In this document: one piece after another, positions 1 to 9,978 of the stretch
Numbering within the stretch: the stretch's first letter is position 1
Layout: every line of letters begins with the position of its first letter
Source of the DNA: Acanthosepion esculentum
Lineage: Eukaryota > Mollusca > Cephalopoda > Sepiida > Sepiidae
Direction of reading: 5' to 3'
DNA: 64,000 nt
Assembly (NCBI GenBank): GCA_964036315.1
Contig: OZ038485.1
Span: forward strand, 79,255,960 to 79,319,959
Notes under the pieces: generated by a model
The model's database searches: none
Seen by the model: the letters and a program-made list of their open reading frames with translations, nothing else
What the model was told of the DNA's origin: nothing
Made by a program: the position numbers and the translations under genes

Positions 1-257
1 TGTCATATATCTGCCGGCAAAGTGTGAAGATGTTGGATTGAACCGTGAACAAGGAGCCTTGATAATTTCCATACAGGGCGCCGTCACTATATTTAGACAA
101 ATTGTTATTGGACTTCTTGTTGACTTACTTCACATCCCTAAAAGCTACCTTCTGATGTCTTCATTGCTTGGTATGTCGGTCGCTACTGTAGCCATCACAT
201 TCTGTCAAACATTTTCTTTGTTTGCTCTGTGTATATCTCTTTTTGCCTTTTGCCTTG
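1..257 (+). CDS. SLC16 (MCT-like) gene A, third-from-last coding exon, 5' part outside window
   Basis: The frame starting at base 2 is open to a consensus donor (GTAAGT at 258) and ends in phase 1. It encodes hydrophobic helices with the stretch GLLVDLLHIPKSYLL, which aligns closely with the exon at 41441-41710 of gene B (MLADLLHIPTSYIL). In the SLC16 family this is the C-terminal half of a 12-helix plasma-membrane carrier that usually co-transports protons and monocarboxylates. The substrate cannot be told from sequence. The true exon start lies left of the window. The next exon (5460) completes the split glycine codon. Confidence 0.85.
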
Positions 258-539
258 GTAAGTATTTTAAAGTAAAACACGTTTCAAAATGTCTGAAGAA
301 TTCGTTCTACGCATTATATTGCTTGTTGTGAACCAATTTTCGTATCAATTATAACTTTCTTTCAGTTGGTTTAGATTTTAACCTTTTTTGGTTCTTTCAT
401 ATTCGCAAGTTTAAAATGTTTCTATTGGAACATGTATGTTCCTTCTCAAATTTATCACAGCCGTCGACTCTCTGCTTGGAAAGCCACAAAATTTTCATGT
501 CTTTGTTTATTAGTTTATGTATGCATCGAAGTGATGACA

Positions 540-1373
540 TGTGCCAAGGGGAAGTACTGGAGAATATGGCTGTGTCGACTGCAGGAGTGTGCGATCATCT
601 TCCAGTCACGTGCTACATAGGAATAAAACTACAAAAATAATGAAGATCAAGCAACGCATAAACTGCAATACGACAGAATCCTTAATGATCCAAGAAAAAA
701 GGAGAAATACAAAAACAGAGTTAAAAATGAATACAATCCGAACGAGACTACAGCATCAGAATAGAACATGATGAGATAGACAATAATGACGTTGGCGAAT
801 GGGGTCAGCTCAAGAAAACGAGACAAGAAAGGAACGAGTGGATGACAGACGAAATTCTAGAGATGATAAAAAGCGACAACAAACAATTCCAAGGGATGTA
901 AAAGAATACCGAATACTAAACAAAGAAATTAAAAAAAATGTGGTTAGACTAAAGCGGACTAACTCAATGAAAAGTGTACAAAAATAGAAATGATGACTAA
1001 CACAAATACAGCAACTATACAAAACGGAATAAAATAATTAAGAGGACGAAAGATGAGCCTATCCACAGGCTCTATAAAATCAAATGAAGGATCATACAAA
1101 TGATATATACATATACATATAGAAAAAGAAAAGAATTCTAGAAGGGATGAGAGAATACGTCAGAGAACTTTTCCACGATGCGAGAGAAACATCTAACGCT
1201 TGAAAATATCGAAGGGCCAACAATATTAAAACCTGAATAAAGATCTACACTAAAAAGAATAAACAGGAACAAATAATAAGAGCCTGATGGTATCGTAAGA
1301 GAAATTCTCTCTGCCCTAGAGGATTTCAGCATTGACAATATCATAGAAGTAATAAACGAAATATACTTCAACC
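540..1373 (+). mobile_element. Degenerate non-LTR retrotransposon (LINE-A), 5' part
   Basis: Broken frames give fragments typical of the linker between endonuclease and reverse transcriptase in jockey/RTE-type LINEs: KLQYDRILNDPRKKEKYKNR, RNEWMTDEILEMI, and near 1280-1375 GPTILKP then EPDGIVREILSALEDFSI and NEIYFNL, the entry to the RT domain. Many stops and frameshifts show it is dead. It stops at about 1373, where Gypsy copy G1 begins, and resumes at 3701. It lies in the intron of SLC16 gene A. Confidence 0.7.
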
Positions 1374-1663
1374 TGTCTTACCAATAATAATAATGGACTA
1401 TTCCGAACATCATAAATACTTCGCCTCAAGCGGGAGCAGCAGTTAGAGTCACAGTTCTGAGTCACAGTCACACAGTCAAGAGTCAGACGATTACTGTAAG
1501 GCATTGGAATAGTGATACTTGTCGAACAACATAGTTCTCTCTAACCAAATCTGATATTCATTCTGTTTGTAATATTTTTGTGTTATTCTATACCTGTGTT
1601 CGAGTTATTCTTCATTGGTTTTTCATTGGACCATCACCGTGCTACAAGGAACTTGGACCATAA
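1374..1663 (+). repeat. 5' LTR of Gypsy copy G1 (family I), slightly truncated
   Basis: It aligns with the 3' LTR of G1 (3510-3700) and with the LTR of G4 (49977-50558). They share ATTACTGTAAGRCATTGGAA, the TTGTRTTATTCYATACCTGTG block and the end GGAACTTGGACCATAA. The first bases (TGTCTTACCAATAATAATAATGG) correspond loosely to the G4 LTR start TGTTAAGG..TTACCCCTAATAGTAATGG. It lacks the 265-bp GC-rich insert found in the G4 LTR. Confidence 0.7.
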
Positions 1664-1850
1664 AAAGTGGCGACGAGGTAACCCCAAAGGAAAAAAACGA
1701 ACTCTCTACGCGGAGGATATACTTTTTTGCTATCCGTCGCACATAACAAGTAGCGACGAGGTAACCCTAAAGAAAAACGAACTCTCTACTCGGAGGACAT
1801 ATCTTTTTTTATCCGTCGCACATAACAGTGGTCGACGAGTAAACTTTAAA
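1664..1850 (+). repeat. G1 leader: primer-binding-site repeat, about 80 bp, 2-3 copies
   Basis: Directly after the LTR comes AGTGGCGACGAGGTAACCC, a likely primer-binding site. The unit is repeated: TGGCGACGAG at 1668, TAGCGACGAG at 1751 and TGGTCGACGAG at 1829. Each is followed by an AAGAAAAACGAACTCTCTAC-type block, and copies 2 and 3 are preceded by CCGTCGCACATAACA. The repeat spacing is 83 then 78 bp. The ACATAACA before each later copy mimics the LTR terminus (CATAACA), so each unit resembles an LTR-end/PBS junction. Confidence 0.65.
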
Positions 1851-2030
1851 AAACAAGTTTTACGCGAAATTTCTAAAACAAACACGTTCTACGCGAACAC
1901 ATAAAAAAAAAGAATTTTCTTTTTGGATATCAAATTTTACTGGCAACAAAGGAATTTTTTTTTGCGTACACAGGTTACAGAATATCAGGTTACACTAAAG
2001 GTAAAATACGTACACAAAATTACGTCAACA

Positions 2031-2998
2031 TGGAAGATTTTAACTTAACCATTGTAGAACTTATCAAAATCTAATTTGAGCACCAACAAAAGTACGAACA
2101 GAAACATCTTGAATTACAAGAATTATTGCTACGTGTAATATCAAATAAAGAGAAACATTCCGAGAACGAAACAGTTCTCTTACGAGACGCTATTTGGAGA
2201 ACTATCGAAGATGTCACGTACGCACTCGACGAAGATAAAACGTTTGCAAATTACTTCCGAAGGTACGAAGATCTATATGGATTTGACTGCAAAAAATGGT
2301 CAGACGCACGTAAAGTACGTCTATTACTAAACAAATTAGGCACATGCGAATATATCAAATTCGTAGATTATATCCTTCCAAGAAAAACAAATGAGCTAAC
2401 TTTCAAAGAAGCCACAAAACTATTAACAGAACTTTACAGTCATAATACCCCACTATTCCACCAAAGATGGAAATGTCTGAACCTTACAAAATAGGACAGC
2501 GAAGATTACATAACTTTCGCGTGTATTGTTAATAAATATTGTGATGATTTTAAATTATTGGAACTCAGCGCGGACAATTTCAAATGCTTAATTTACGTTC
2601 AAGGGCTGGTTTCAACCAAAGACGTGGAAATGAGACGCAGAATCCTTACTAAATTGACGAGTGAACAAGATTTGACACTTCAGAAACTAGCCGAAGACTG
2701 CCAGAGATGCATCAGTGTGAAGAAAGACTCAAAAGACATAGAAGAAGCTGGAACCGTGCACATGCATAAAGTACGAAGACAAAGCAAATTTCCCCACTCA
2801 CAAATAAACCAAACCAATTTCTCCTCCTCAAGAAAAGGTAAAACAGAATTTTCTAACTCTAAAAGTCAATATCAGAAAAAACTACCACCCAGTCCATGCT
2901 ATCGCTGTGGGACTTGGCATTGTTTTAAAGACTGCACATACCGTTTTAAAACTTGTCTAACATGCAAAGAAATAGGACACAAAAATTCTCATTGTTAG
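2031..2998 (+). pseudogene. gag: Gypsy G1 gag with paired zinc knuckles, interrupted
   Basis: This is a gag-like capsid/nucleocapsid frame. ATG at 2031 starts MEDFNLTIVEL but meets a stop after about 14 codons. The main frame resumes at 2126 with FANYFRRYEDLYGFDCKKW and FVDYILPRKTNELTF, is cut by an in-frame TAG near 2492, and continues at 2495. Two C-terminal CCHC-type boxes are visible: CYRCGTWHCFKDC, then a standard CX2CX4HX4C (CLTCKEIGHKNSHC). An in-frame TAG at 2996-2998 separates gag from protease. G2, G3 and G4 carry related proteins. Confidence 0.75.
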
Positions 2999-3475
2999 TC
3001 TAGAAGAGAAAGCAAAAGCAAAATAAGAATTACGAGGACTGACCAAGCAGATGAGACTAACATAAGAGAATACGTACAACTTGAAATGCAAAACAGAAAG
3101 GTCAGACTACAGTTGGACTCTGGCTCGGACTTAACTATTATAAACCTACAAACATGGAGAAAACTGAACAAACCTGCCATATTAAAAACGGATAAAATTG
3201 CTAGATCAGTTACGGGGAGAAAGATAAAATTTGAGGGTGAAGTAATTACAAATGTAACATGTAATGGAATGGTGAAAAAACTAAAAATGTACGTTTTAAG
3301 AAATTCAGAAAACCTATTCGGGATGGACTGGGTGCAAAAATTCGAATTGTGGGAATTACCAATAAGTACGTACTGCCAAAATGTAAAAGGTTTATCAACC
3401 GAGGCAGACAAATTAAAAGAGAAATTAAAAACGAGTTTCCCCGAAGTATTTTCAGCAGGTCACGGAAGATGTTAA
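2999..3475 (+). pseudogene. pol: Gypsy G1 protease region, pol otherwise deleted
   Basis: Same frame as gag after the TAG. It contains the retropepsin active site LQLDSGSDLTI and the downstream LFGMDW segment that links protease to RT in this family. Coding ends at a TAA (about 3473-3475) after SAGHGRC, and within about 35 bp the sequence passes into LTR (3510). Reverse transcriptase, RNase H and integrase are therefore missing. G3 and G4 keep those domains after the same residues. Confidence 0.7.
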
Positions 3476-3509
3476 AAAATGGCAGCAAATAACGATTACT
3501 GTAAGACAT

Positions 3510-3700
3510 TGGAATAGTGATACTTGCCGAACAACATAGTTTTCTCTAACCAAATCTGATATTCATTACTAACACTTCTACTTCTTTGTACATACTTCTG
3601 TTTGTAATATATTTGTGTTATTCCATACCTGTGTCCGAGTTATTCTTCATTGGTTCTACCTTGGACCATCACCGTGGTACAAGGAACTTGGACCATAACA
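3510..3700 (+). repeat. 3' LTR of Gypsy copy G1, 5'-truncated
   Basis: It begins inside the LTR at CGATTACTGTAAGACATTGG and ends GGACCATAACA at 3700, the family I terminus. It matches the 5' LTR closely. The extra ACTAACACTTCTACTTCTTTG block is also found in the G4 LTR and in the solo LTR. The junction with the protease region shows an internal deletion running from pol into the LTR. No clear target-site duplication is visible against the 5' side. Confidence 0.75.
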
Positions 3701-4900
3701 GCCACATTACCTAGGAAACCAGATGCTAATGAATGCTAGTTCCATCAGACAAGCAGTTTAATGAGCAACATAACCAGACTAATGATGCAAATCCTGATGA
3801 ATAAGGCTTTATCAAGGACACTTGAATGGAAATGCGATATTTATGATTAGAATGATGAAAGAGGAATACAAATTGAGAAGGACGTGCCCTTATGTATTAT
3901 AGATTACGCATAGGCATTTGATAAAGTACGACACAAGCGTCTATTTGAATTACTAAGAAAACTCGATCTGTTTGTACATGTTAGAAATTACAGCACTTGT
4001 AACCTCCTGTATACGGATAGAAAATTGATTGGCTATACAAGAATAGAAAGGGGCGTAAGACAAGGATATGTATTCTCCTAAGATTTAATAAAACTATACA
4101 GTGAAGCTTCCCTAAGGGATCTGGAGACCCTGCCAAGATTTATTCTCATTAAGCATAATTTTAACAATATAAGATACGCATATGACACAGAAAGAAAATT
4201 ACAAGACTTCCTAGAAAGGGTAGCAAAAGACATCGAGAAAAAGGAGTAATCATCAACTACACGAAGACAGAAGGTACGGTTATCAGTATAAGGAAAAGCC
4301 CAATATGCGTGTTGTGAATTGGAGATACCAATATGAAGCAAGTACAGAAAGCTAAATATCTGGAAATGTTTTAATATAAGATGGAAAAGGCGACACGAAA
4401 ATCCGAAATTGTATTGCATTAGGAAAATAAGCTTTCCAAAACTAAGCAAAAAAAAAAAAAAATTAAAACAGAAATAATTCGTTGGAAACAAAGAAAATGG
4501 TTCTTATATGGCAGTGAATGCGAGTAAGCAATATGGAAGTCATAAGTAAGATTATAACGAACAGAACACTTATTCTAAGAATCAGAAAGAGGCAGTTGCA
4601 ATTACTTGGAAACATAATGATGAAGGAAGGCTTGTAAAGCGTAACCGTCACAGGACATATTGAAGGCAAGAGTGATAGGAGTTGGCGCCGAGCCACCTAA
4701 CTGACGAGCTTGTATAAATGGATAACAAGAGAGAAGGCGGAAATATTGGTAAATGTAGAAAAGCTGCTAACGGTCACAAAGGATAGAAGTTTTAACGGGC
4801 CATGATCAGCCATGTCTTGAAGAGACGCAGCACGTAGAAAAATGAATCAGCGCACATTGTCGACTGAATTCATGCAACTATCTATATATAAATGGCATGT
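3701..4900 (+). mobile_element. Degenerate LINE-A, 3' part (RT palm to C-terminus)
   Basis: This is the continuation of the LINE interrupted at 1373. Broken frames give LCIIDYAxAFDKVRHKRLFELL (RT motif A region), GVRQGYVFSxDLI, NNIRYAYDTE (a decayed YADD box, YAYD here), then the family C-terminal tail (QLLGN, MMKEGL, ITREKAEI). The same tail occurs on the - strand at 12205-12975 and in part at 25345-25515. No active frame remains. Confidence 0.7.
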
Positions 4901-5459
4901 GGAAGACAGAAATACATCGTCGAGGTTCCAAAATCTTGCAGACGCACCAGATATGACATAATAATACCATTCAAATTTTGTGTTATTTTAACAATATTCA
5001 TTTTGTCATTCGCTTGCTTTTTCCATTTTTGGAATAAATATTTTTTTGTTTTATTCAATTTTTTACTTTCACTCTTGTTCTCATCCTCATTCATTTAGCC
5101 GTGCCTTTTCTGGGGGTGTCCATTTCGAGCTTCTCCTTGTTATTACCGTATTTGATTACGTCATGGGAATTTCGACCCGAGGAATTAACAACGAGTAATT
5201 GTCTAATAAAAAATTATCTCTTATCACAGATAGATAAATACGAACATTTCTCCGCTTATAGATCCAATAAATGATTCAATTCCAAATTTGATTATCTATT
5301 ACTAAATATTTTTGAAAAAGGTCGAAGACTACAACGGTGGAAATATTTAGTATGACTAGAACGATTAGGATAACAGTTCGAATAAATTGATGTGTCATAA
5401 TAATTTTTCATTTCAGAAATTCTGAATGAAGTAATGTTTTGTTTTTGTTTGTTTTGTAG
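4901..5459 (+). other. Rest of gene A intron, no gene seen
   Basis: AT-rich intron sequence between the LINE tail and the acceptor at 5459. The last ~30 bases are T-rich (TTTTGTTTTTGTTTGTTTTGTAG), a plausible polypyrimidine tract. I see no coding frame with recognisable similarity. Confidence 0.6.
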
Positions 5460-5585
5460 GATTTACCTTTCCTCTTCGAATTTTGCTTGTGGCTTCCGTT
5501 TTGGGTGTGGAGAATCTGGAGAAAGGATATTCTCCACTATGCGTTATGATTGGTCTGATATATATTATCGCTACGATAATCACAG
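5460..5585 (+). CDS. SLC16 (MCT-like) gene A, penultimate coding exon
   Basis: A 126-bp exon between TAG acceptor and GTAACT donor; it enters in phase 1 and leaves in phase 1. It reads GFTFPLRILLVASVLGVENL then EKGYSPLC and two more hydrophobic turns, corresponding to helices 10-11 of an SLC16 carrier. It is the same length as the gene B exon at 34969-35094 and most residues are shared (PLRIVLVASLLGVENLEKGY). The 117-bp gene C exon at 62884-63000 is the third member. Confidence 0.88.
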
Positions 5586-5828
5586 GTAACTGAAGTCATC
5601 CCTTCAACTCTTGCACCTGATTACCTTTAGCCTTGTATCTAATTATTACAACAGAAGAGTTGGGATGAGGGTTTCCACTTTTCAAACAATTTTTAAAAAT
5701 AATTTGAAATGTCCTTTATAATGTCATTAAGAAATTATGAAACATTTTTTCTTAATTATTACCCTTGAGTTAAATGAACACAAAGCAAAGAATATAGCGT
5801 TTAATTATATAGAATTTAATGTTATTGA

Positions 5829-5850
5829 TTATATATATATATATATATAT
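5829..5850. repeat. (TA)n tract, insertion target of Gypsy G2
   Basis: A short TA run ending in TATAT at 5846-5850, immediately left of the G2 5' LTR. TATAT also follows the 3' LTR at 9177. Confidence 0.8.
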
Positions 5851-6137
5851 TGTTGTGGTGGGATCCACCTAATCTGCATAGGTGACTACCAACTATATAA
5901 ATAATGGTTGGTACCGGAAGACGGGGAGAGGAATCACGAGATCCAACTAGAGACTCTGATCGACTGCGACTAGTCAACACATTCTCCAGGAACGTCTTCC
6001 CAGAAATATACAGAAATACTATATGTACTTATTGTGTACACTTTCTTGTTATAATACATTCTTGTTCTAAGTACATTTTGTGTTGCATTATTATTCCATG
6101 CAATAGGCGAGATTCAACAATGAGTCAAGACTCAACA
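5851..6137 (+). repeat. 5' LTR of Gypsy copy G2 (family II), 287 bp
   Basis: It begins TGTTGTGGTGGGATCC and ends GACTCAACA. It is the same length as the 3' LTR at 8890-9176, and I find one difference (GACTGCGAC here, GACTGCAAC there). A TATA-like element (ACTATATAAATAATGG) near 5890-5905 is a plausible promoter core. It is unrelated in sequence to the family I LTRs. Confidence 0.92.
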
Positions 6138-6290
6138 ATGGCGACGAAGTAGAATGAACCATACGCCAAGTTTCAACAATGGCGACGAAGTAGAACGAAC
6201 CATACGTCAAGTTTCAACAATGGCCACGAAGTAGAACGAACCATACGCCAAGTTTCAACAATGGCAAAGAAGTAGAACGAACCATACGGA
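6138..6290 (+). repeat. Four tandem 41-bp copies of the G2 primer-binding-site leader
   Basis: ATGGCGACGAAGTAGAA, directly after the LTR, recurs at 6138, 6179, 6220 and 6261, exactly 41 bp apart. Each copy is followed by CGAACCATACG, and the first three by CCAAGTTTCAACA or TCAAGTTTCAACA. The third copy reads TGGCCACG and the fourth TGGCAAAG, so later copies have drifted. TGGCGACG fits the TGG start of a tRNA-primed PBS. The AACA before each later copy mimics the LTR end CTCAACA. Confidence 0.85.
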
Positions 6291-6930
6291 AAGAAGAAAG
6301 AATTAATAGTGAGAGTTTTCAACAATTGGGACAAGTCATTGAAGAACCCAGGCTGAAAAAAAAACTATTAATTCAAAGTCCAACGTTAACATAACGACGA
6401 AGGATTCTGAACTTCTGGATATGTAAAATTCGTTAAAAGACGACTAAGCATAAAGGAACGTTCACTCAGAAAAATTGGAAGGTGTTGTAATCGAATAACG
6501 GTAATTTTAAATTAAAAAATTATCTACACCGAGACACCCGCTAAAAAGAAAAATTGGCCGACTACAAAAACATGCATGGATTAAAAGGAGCACAAATACA
6601 CCGTGTCGACTTTAAAAGGTAACAAACTTTAAAAAATTATTTTTTTTTAAATTATTTGTTCAACAATATAGTGACGAATTACCTCTGATAAGAAAATCAG
6701 ACGTTGTCATTGAAATACGCGAACAGAAGTCGAAAACGAAAAAAAAAGTCCGACGCTCTCTGTTCACAAAAAAAAATACCAAAGTTGATTAGCACGGGCG
6801 TGAATGTAAAAGCAAGACATAAAATAGAAAAGTCGTACGTTGTTTCGATTTTTTTGGTCAGCTTATATGATATTCGTGGATACACAAATTAAAAGTATAT
6901 TCCTTGTTGCATGAACACTATCAGCTAAAG

Positions 6931-8097
6931 ATGGATGAACTATCCAAAGTCATATCCGAATTATTCAAATCCCAACAGATAGCACAGCAAGAACAACTGA
7001 TAGCGATGCAAAAATATCAAGAACGTCAAGAGGAAAGACTTTTAGAAATTCAAAAGTTAACACTGGAGAAATTGAACAATTATCAGGCAAATGAGGGAAA
7101 TTCTTCATATTCTAATAACACCATATTTAATTCGCTGGAAACTTTCAACTATGTGCCAGACGAAGAAAAAACGTTTGAAGCGTACTTTAAACGATATGAA
7201 GATATTTTCTACACAGACTGTGAAAACTGGTCGAATTCAAGAAAAGTCAGTCTATTACTAAGAAAGCTAGGTACAGCAGAACATAGCAAATTTGTAGATT
7301 TTATTCTACCGAGAAAAACAACTGAATTGGAATTCTCGGAAACAGTGAAATTCCTAAAAGAGCTGTTTGGAGTAAATATGTCGCTTTGGCATAAGCGATG
7401 GTTATGCATGAATGTCTCTAAATCCGACGATAAGGATTACTTAACATATGCATCTATAGTGAATAGACATTGTGACAATTTCAGATTGGCAGAGATTACG
7501 GTTGAAGAATTCAAGTGCTTAATTTTTGCCCAAGGACTGGTATCCAGTAAAAGTGCCGAAATAAGACGTAGAGTTTTGTCTAAACTCGAATCTGAACAAG
7601 GCCTTACCCTGCAAAAGTTAGCAGAGGAGTGTCAACGGGCCGTAAGTTTAAAGAAAGAGTCGCAAAAAATCGAAGAAGCTGGTACTGCTTATATTAAAAA
7701 AATAAAAAAGCAGTCAAAGTACCCATTAGAGAAAGATTGGAGAAAAAATTCGGCGTACTTTAAGAATAGACAAGAAAATAAAAAGAACGAAAATAAAAAG
7801 GTCCCACCATATAATTGCAGACGTTGTAACGAAAGACATTGGGAGATAAATTGCCCATATAGAAATAAGAAATGTTTCGTGTGCCAAAAGAATGGTCACA
7901 AAGGATCTTGTTGTAAAACGAAAAAATTCAAGAGCCGAATTAGACAAACAAATTCGAATATCAAATCATATAGAGATTTGAGGAAATATGTGACGACTGA
8001 AATATTCAAAAAGAATATCAAATTTCAACTCGATTCGGGGTCAGATTTAACAATAATGAACTATTTGCACGGTTCGGTGTGCCAGAGTGTATTGTGA
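6931..8097 (+). CDS. gag: Gypsy G2 gag with fused protease start
   Basis: Open frame of 388 codons plus stop. The in-frame ATG at 6931 (MDELSKVISELFKS) is the first good start, after a leader with stops. The N-terminal ~60 residues are Q/E/K-rich and coiled-coil-like. The capsid-like core carries FEAYFKRYEDIFYTDCENW and KFVDFILPRKTTELEF. Two zinc knuckles follow: CRRCNERHWEINC (CX2CX3HX4C) and CFVCQKNGHKGSC (CX2CX4HX4C). The protease active site FQLDSGSDLTI appears just before the frame ends. The rest of protease, RT, RNase H and most of integrase are missing, and sequence passes straight into integrase at about 8058. This is the only intact gag in the window. Confidence 0.85.
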   Translation: MDELSKVISELFKSQQIAQQEQLIAMQKYQERQEERLLEIQKLTLEKLNNYQANEGNSSYSNNTIFNSLETFNYVPDEEKTFEAYFKRYEDIFYTDCENWSNSRKVSLLLRKLGTAEHSKFVDFILPRKTTELEFSETVKFLKELFGVNMSLWHKRWLCMNVSKSDDKDYLTYASIVNRHCDNFRLAEITVEEFKCLIFAQGLVSSKSAEIRRRVLSKLESEQGLTLQKLAEECQRAVSLKKESQKIEEAGTAYIKKIKKQSKYPLEKDWRKNSAYFKNRQENKKNENKKVPPYNCRRCNERHWEINCPYRNKKCFVCQKNGHKGSCCKTKKFKSRIRQTNSNIKSYRDLRKYVTTEIFKKNIKFQLDSGSDLTIMNYLHGSVCQSVL

Positions 8098-8769
8098 GTG
8101 ACAATGGTACACAATTCACTTCTGACGAATTTAAGGAATTTTGTGAGTTATATCAAATTAACCACATAACGACGCCGCCGTATCATCCGAGATCCAATGG
8201 ACTCGCAGAAAGATTTGTAGATACGTTAAAGCGCGCTCTGAAGAAAGCCTCAGGAGTTCCAACGGAAAAGGCGCTTCAGCAATTCCTACGAGTATACAGA
8301 ATCACGCCTAACCAGAGAACACCATCAAACATGGCACCAGCTGAACTAATATTCGCTAGGAAAGTTAAGTCAGTGTTTGACAAGCTTTTGCCAGGAAGAA
8401 ATAGAATAAAGAACACTATGTATACAGCTAGAAAAAGATACACCCCCGGAGAGAAGGTCTTTTTCAAGTGCTATAGAAACAACATTGAGTTCTGGGAGCG
8501 AGGCATAGTGGATAAGAGAATCGGTGACCTGATTTACATAATAAAAGGGCCGAAGAATACTCATAAAAGGCACTAGAACCAACTCAAAAAAATGCTACGT
8601 GCTAGAGCATGAAGAGAGTATACCGAATGAGGAGGAAGATCCCATTGATGTAATGTATGATACTTTTCAAGTAGAACCTCCGCAGAGTGCTCATGAACCG
8701 AGAAGATCCGGTAGGAAACCAAAGTTCACGGACCCATTGGACGTGAATCCAAAACGAAAAAGATATTGA
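8058..8769 (+). pseudogene. pol: Gypsy G2 integrase C-terminal half
   Basis: In the +1 frame relative to gag, GAACTATTTGCACGG starts an integrase core at ELFARFGVPECIVSDNG: the second catalytic Asp (SDNGTQF), then HPRSNGLAERFVDTLKRAL with the catalytic Glu. The first Asp and the zinc-binding domain are deleted. The frame stops at 8576, and the conserved tail (RRSGRKPKFTDPLDVNPKRK) continues in another frame to a stop at 8767-8769, so there is a frameshift near 8574-8610. G4 has the matching tail at 49860-49942. Confidence 0.8.
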
Positions 8770-8875
8770 AAAAAAAAACAGATATACATATGAACTATGC
8801 AAAGGGGATCTACAAAGAAATAACCATGATCATCTTCCCATATAGAAGCCAGTTGAAATCCAAAAGGATTCCAAG

Positions 8876-8889
8876 GCTTGGGAGGGGGG
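8876..8889 (+). other. G2 polypurine tract
   Basis: CTTGGGAGGGGGG lies directly before the 3' LTR, the usual position for plus-strand priming. Comparable G-rich tracts precede the LTRs of G3 (TGGGATGGGGG, 41128-41136) and G4 (CGGAAGGGGGG, 49966-49976). Confidence 0.8.
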
Positions 8890-9171
8890 TGTTGTGGTGG
8901 GATCCACCTAATCTGCATAGGTGACTACCAACTATATAAATAATGGTTGGTACCGGAAGACGGGGAGAGGAATCACGAGATCCAACTAGAGACTCTGATC
9001 GACTGCAACTAGTCAACACATTCTCCAGGAACGTCTTCCCAGAAATATACAGAAATACTATATGTACTTATTGTGTACACTTTCTTGTTATAATACATTC
9101 TTGTTCTAAGTACATTTTGTGTTGCATTATTATTCCATGCAATAGGCGAGATTCAACAATGAGTCAAGACT

Positions 9172-9176
<5 letters not shown>
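8890..9176 (+). repeat. 3' LTR of Gypsy copy G2, 287 bp
   Basis: TGTTGTGG...CTCAACA, identical to the 5' LTR except for one base as far as I can see. It is followed by TATAT (9177-9181), matching the TATAT before the 5' LTR, so a 5-bp target-site duplication in a TA repeat is likely. High LTR identity means a recent insertion or recent gene conversion. Confidence 0.92.
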
Positions 9177-9249
<73 letters not shown>

Positions 9250-9267
9250 GCACGCGCGTGTGTGTGT
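9177..9267. repeat. (TA)n(TG)n microsatellite
   Basis: About 18 TA units followed by about 16 TG units and a short CGCG/TG tail. It is the right-hand part of the TA tract into which G2 inserted. Confidence 0.95.
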
Positions 9268-9428
9268 ATTGGTTAAAGTTTCTTGTATGCGTATTTGCGT
9301 ATTTGCTTTTTAAGCGTATGTGATATTGTATTTTGAATTGTTGATACTTGGAAATCACTACAGTGATGCGTGAAAACGCGGCAATCAAAAGGTCACCAAA
9401 GAGAAAAAATGCATACCTATTGATACAA

Positions 9429-9430
<2 letters not shown>

Positions 9431-9469
<39 letters not shown>
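9431..9469. repeat. (TA)n microsatellite
   Basis: Pure TA run of about 20 units in the gene A intron. Confidence 0.95.
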
Positions 9470-9472
<3 letters not shown>

Positions 9473-9830
9473 GTGTAATTGGGCAGATAGCCATCTTCTA
9501 TGTAAGTTGTAAGTTTCGTTAAAAACGACTGACAAGGTGCTGTGGTGAATTCTTATGTGATTTTTTTGTATTGCTTCCATTATTTTTAGACTTTTTTTTA
9601 CACGTGAATGAGACTGTTATATTTATATTATCAACGAGGATATTATGGATGGAAGCATTCTTAATCAAAATGAAAAATCAAACAGTCAATAATGTCGACT
9701 ATGATCACGGCCTCAATGTGCTGACCTGTTTGGAAAATAAAAAATTCCTATAAATCTAGATACATGCATAAAACAATCCATATATTTAGTTAAAAGTAAA
9801 ATTCATCCATTTCAAATAAAAACTCTCATT

Positions 9831-9905
9831 AGAAAATATGAGAAAATTCAAAAGAGAATATGCAGGACTATGTTGTCTTTGACATTCAACACAACATGTT
9901 TAAAA
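9831..9905 (+). repeat. Left copy of a ~70-bp direct repeat flanking the Tc1 fragment
   Basis: AGAAAATATGAGAAAATTCA, then AAGAGAATATGCAGGACTAT and GTTGTCTTTGACATTCAACAC. It recurs at 10450-10527 in the same orientation, where there are a few extra bases (AAAATAAAATTC). Both copies end CATGTTTAAAA. Confidence 0.85.
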
Positions 9906-9978
9906 GAAAAGTTGCTGCCAAATTACACACACACACACACATATATGTGAGGAAAGGAGATATGCTGTATGACGTGCA

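Noticed and set aside
5904..6152. 82-codon frame repeated almost exactly at 8943-9323
   Set aside because: It is the LTR of Gypsy G2 read through; non-coding.
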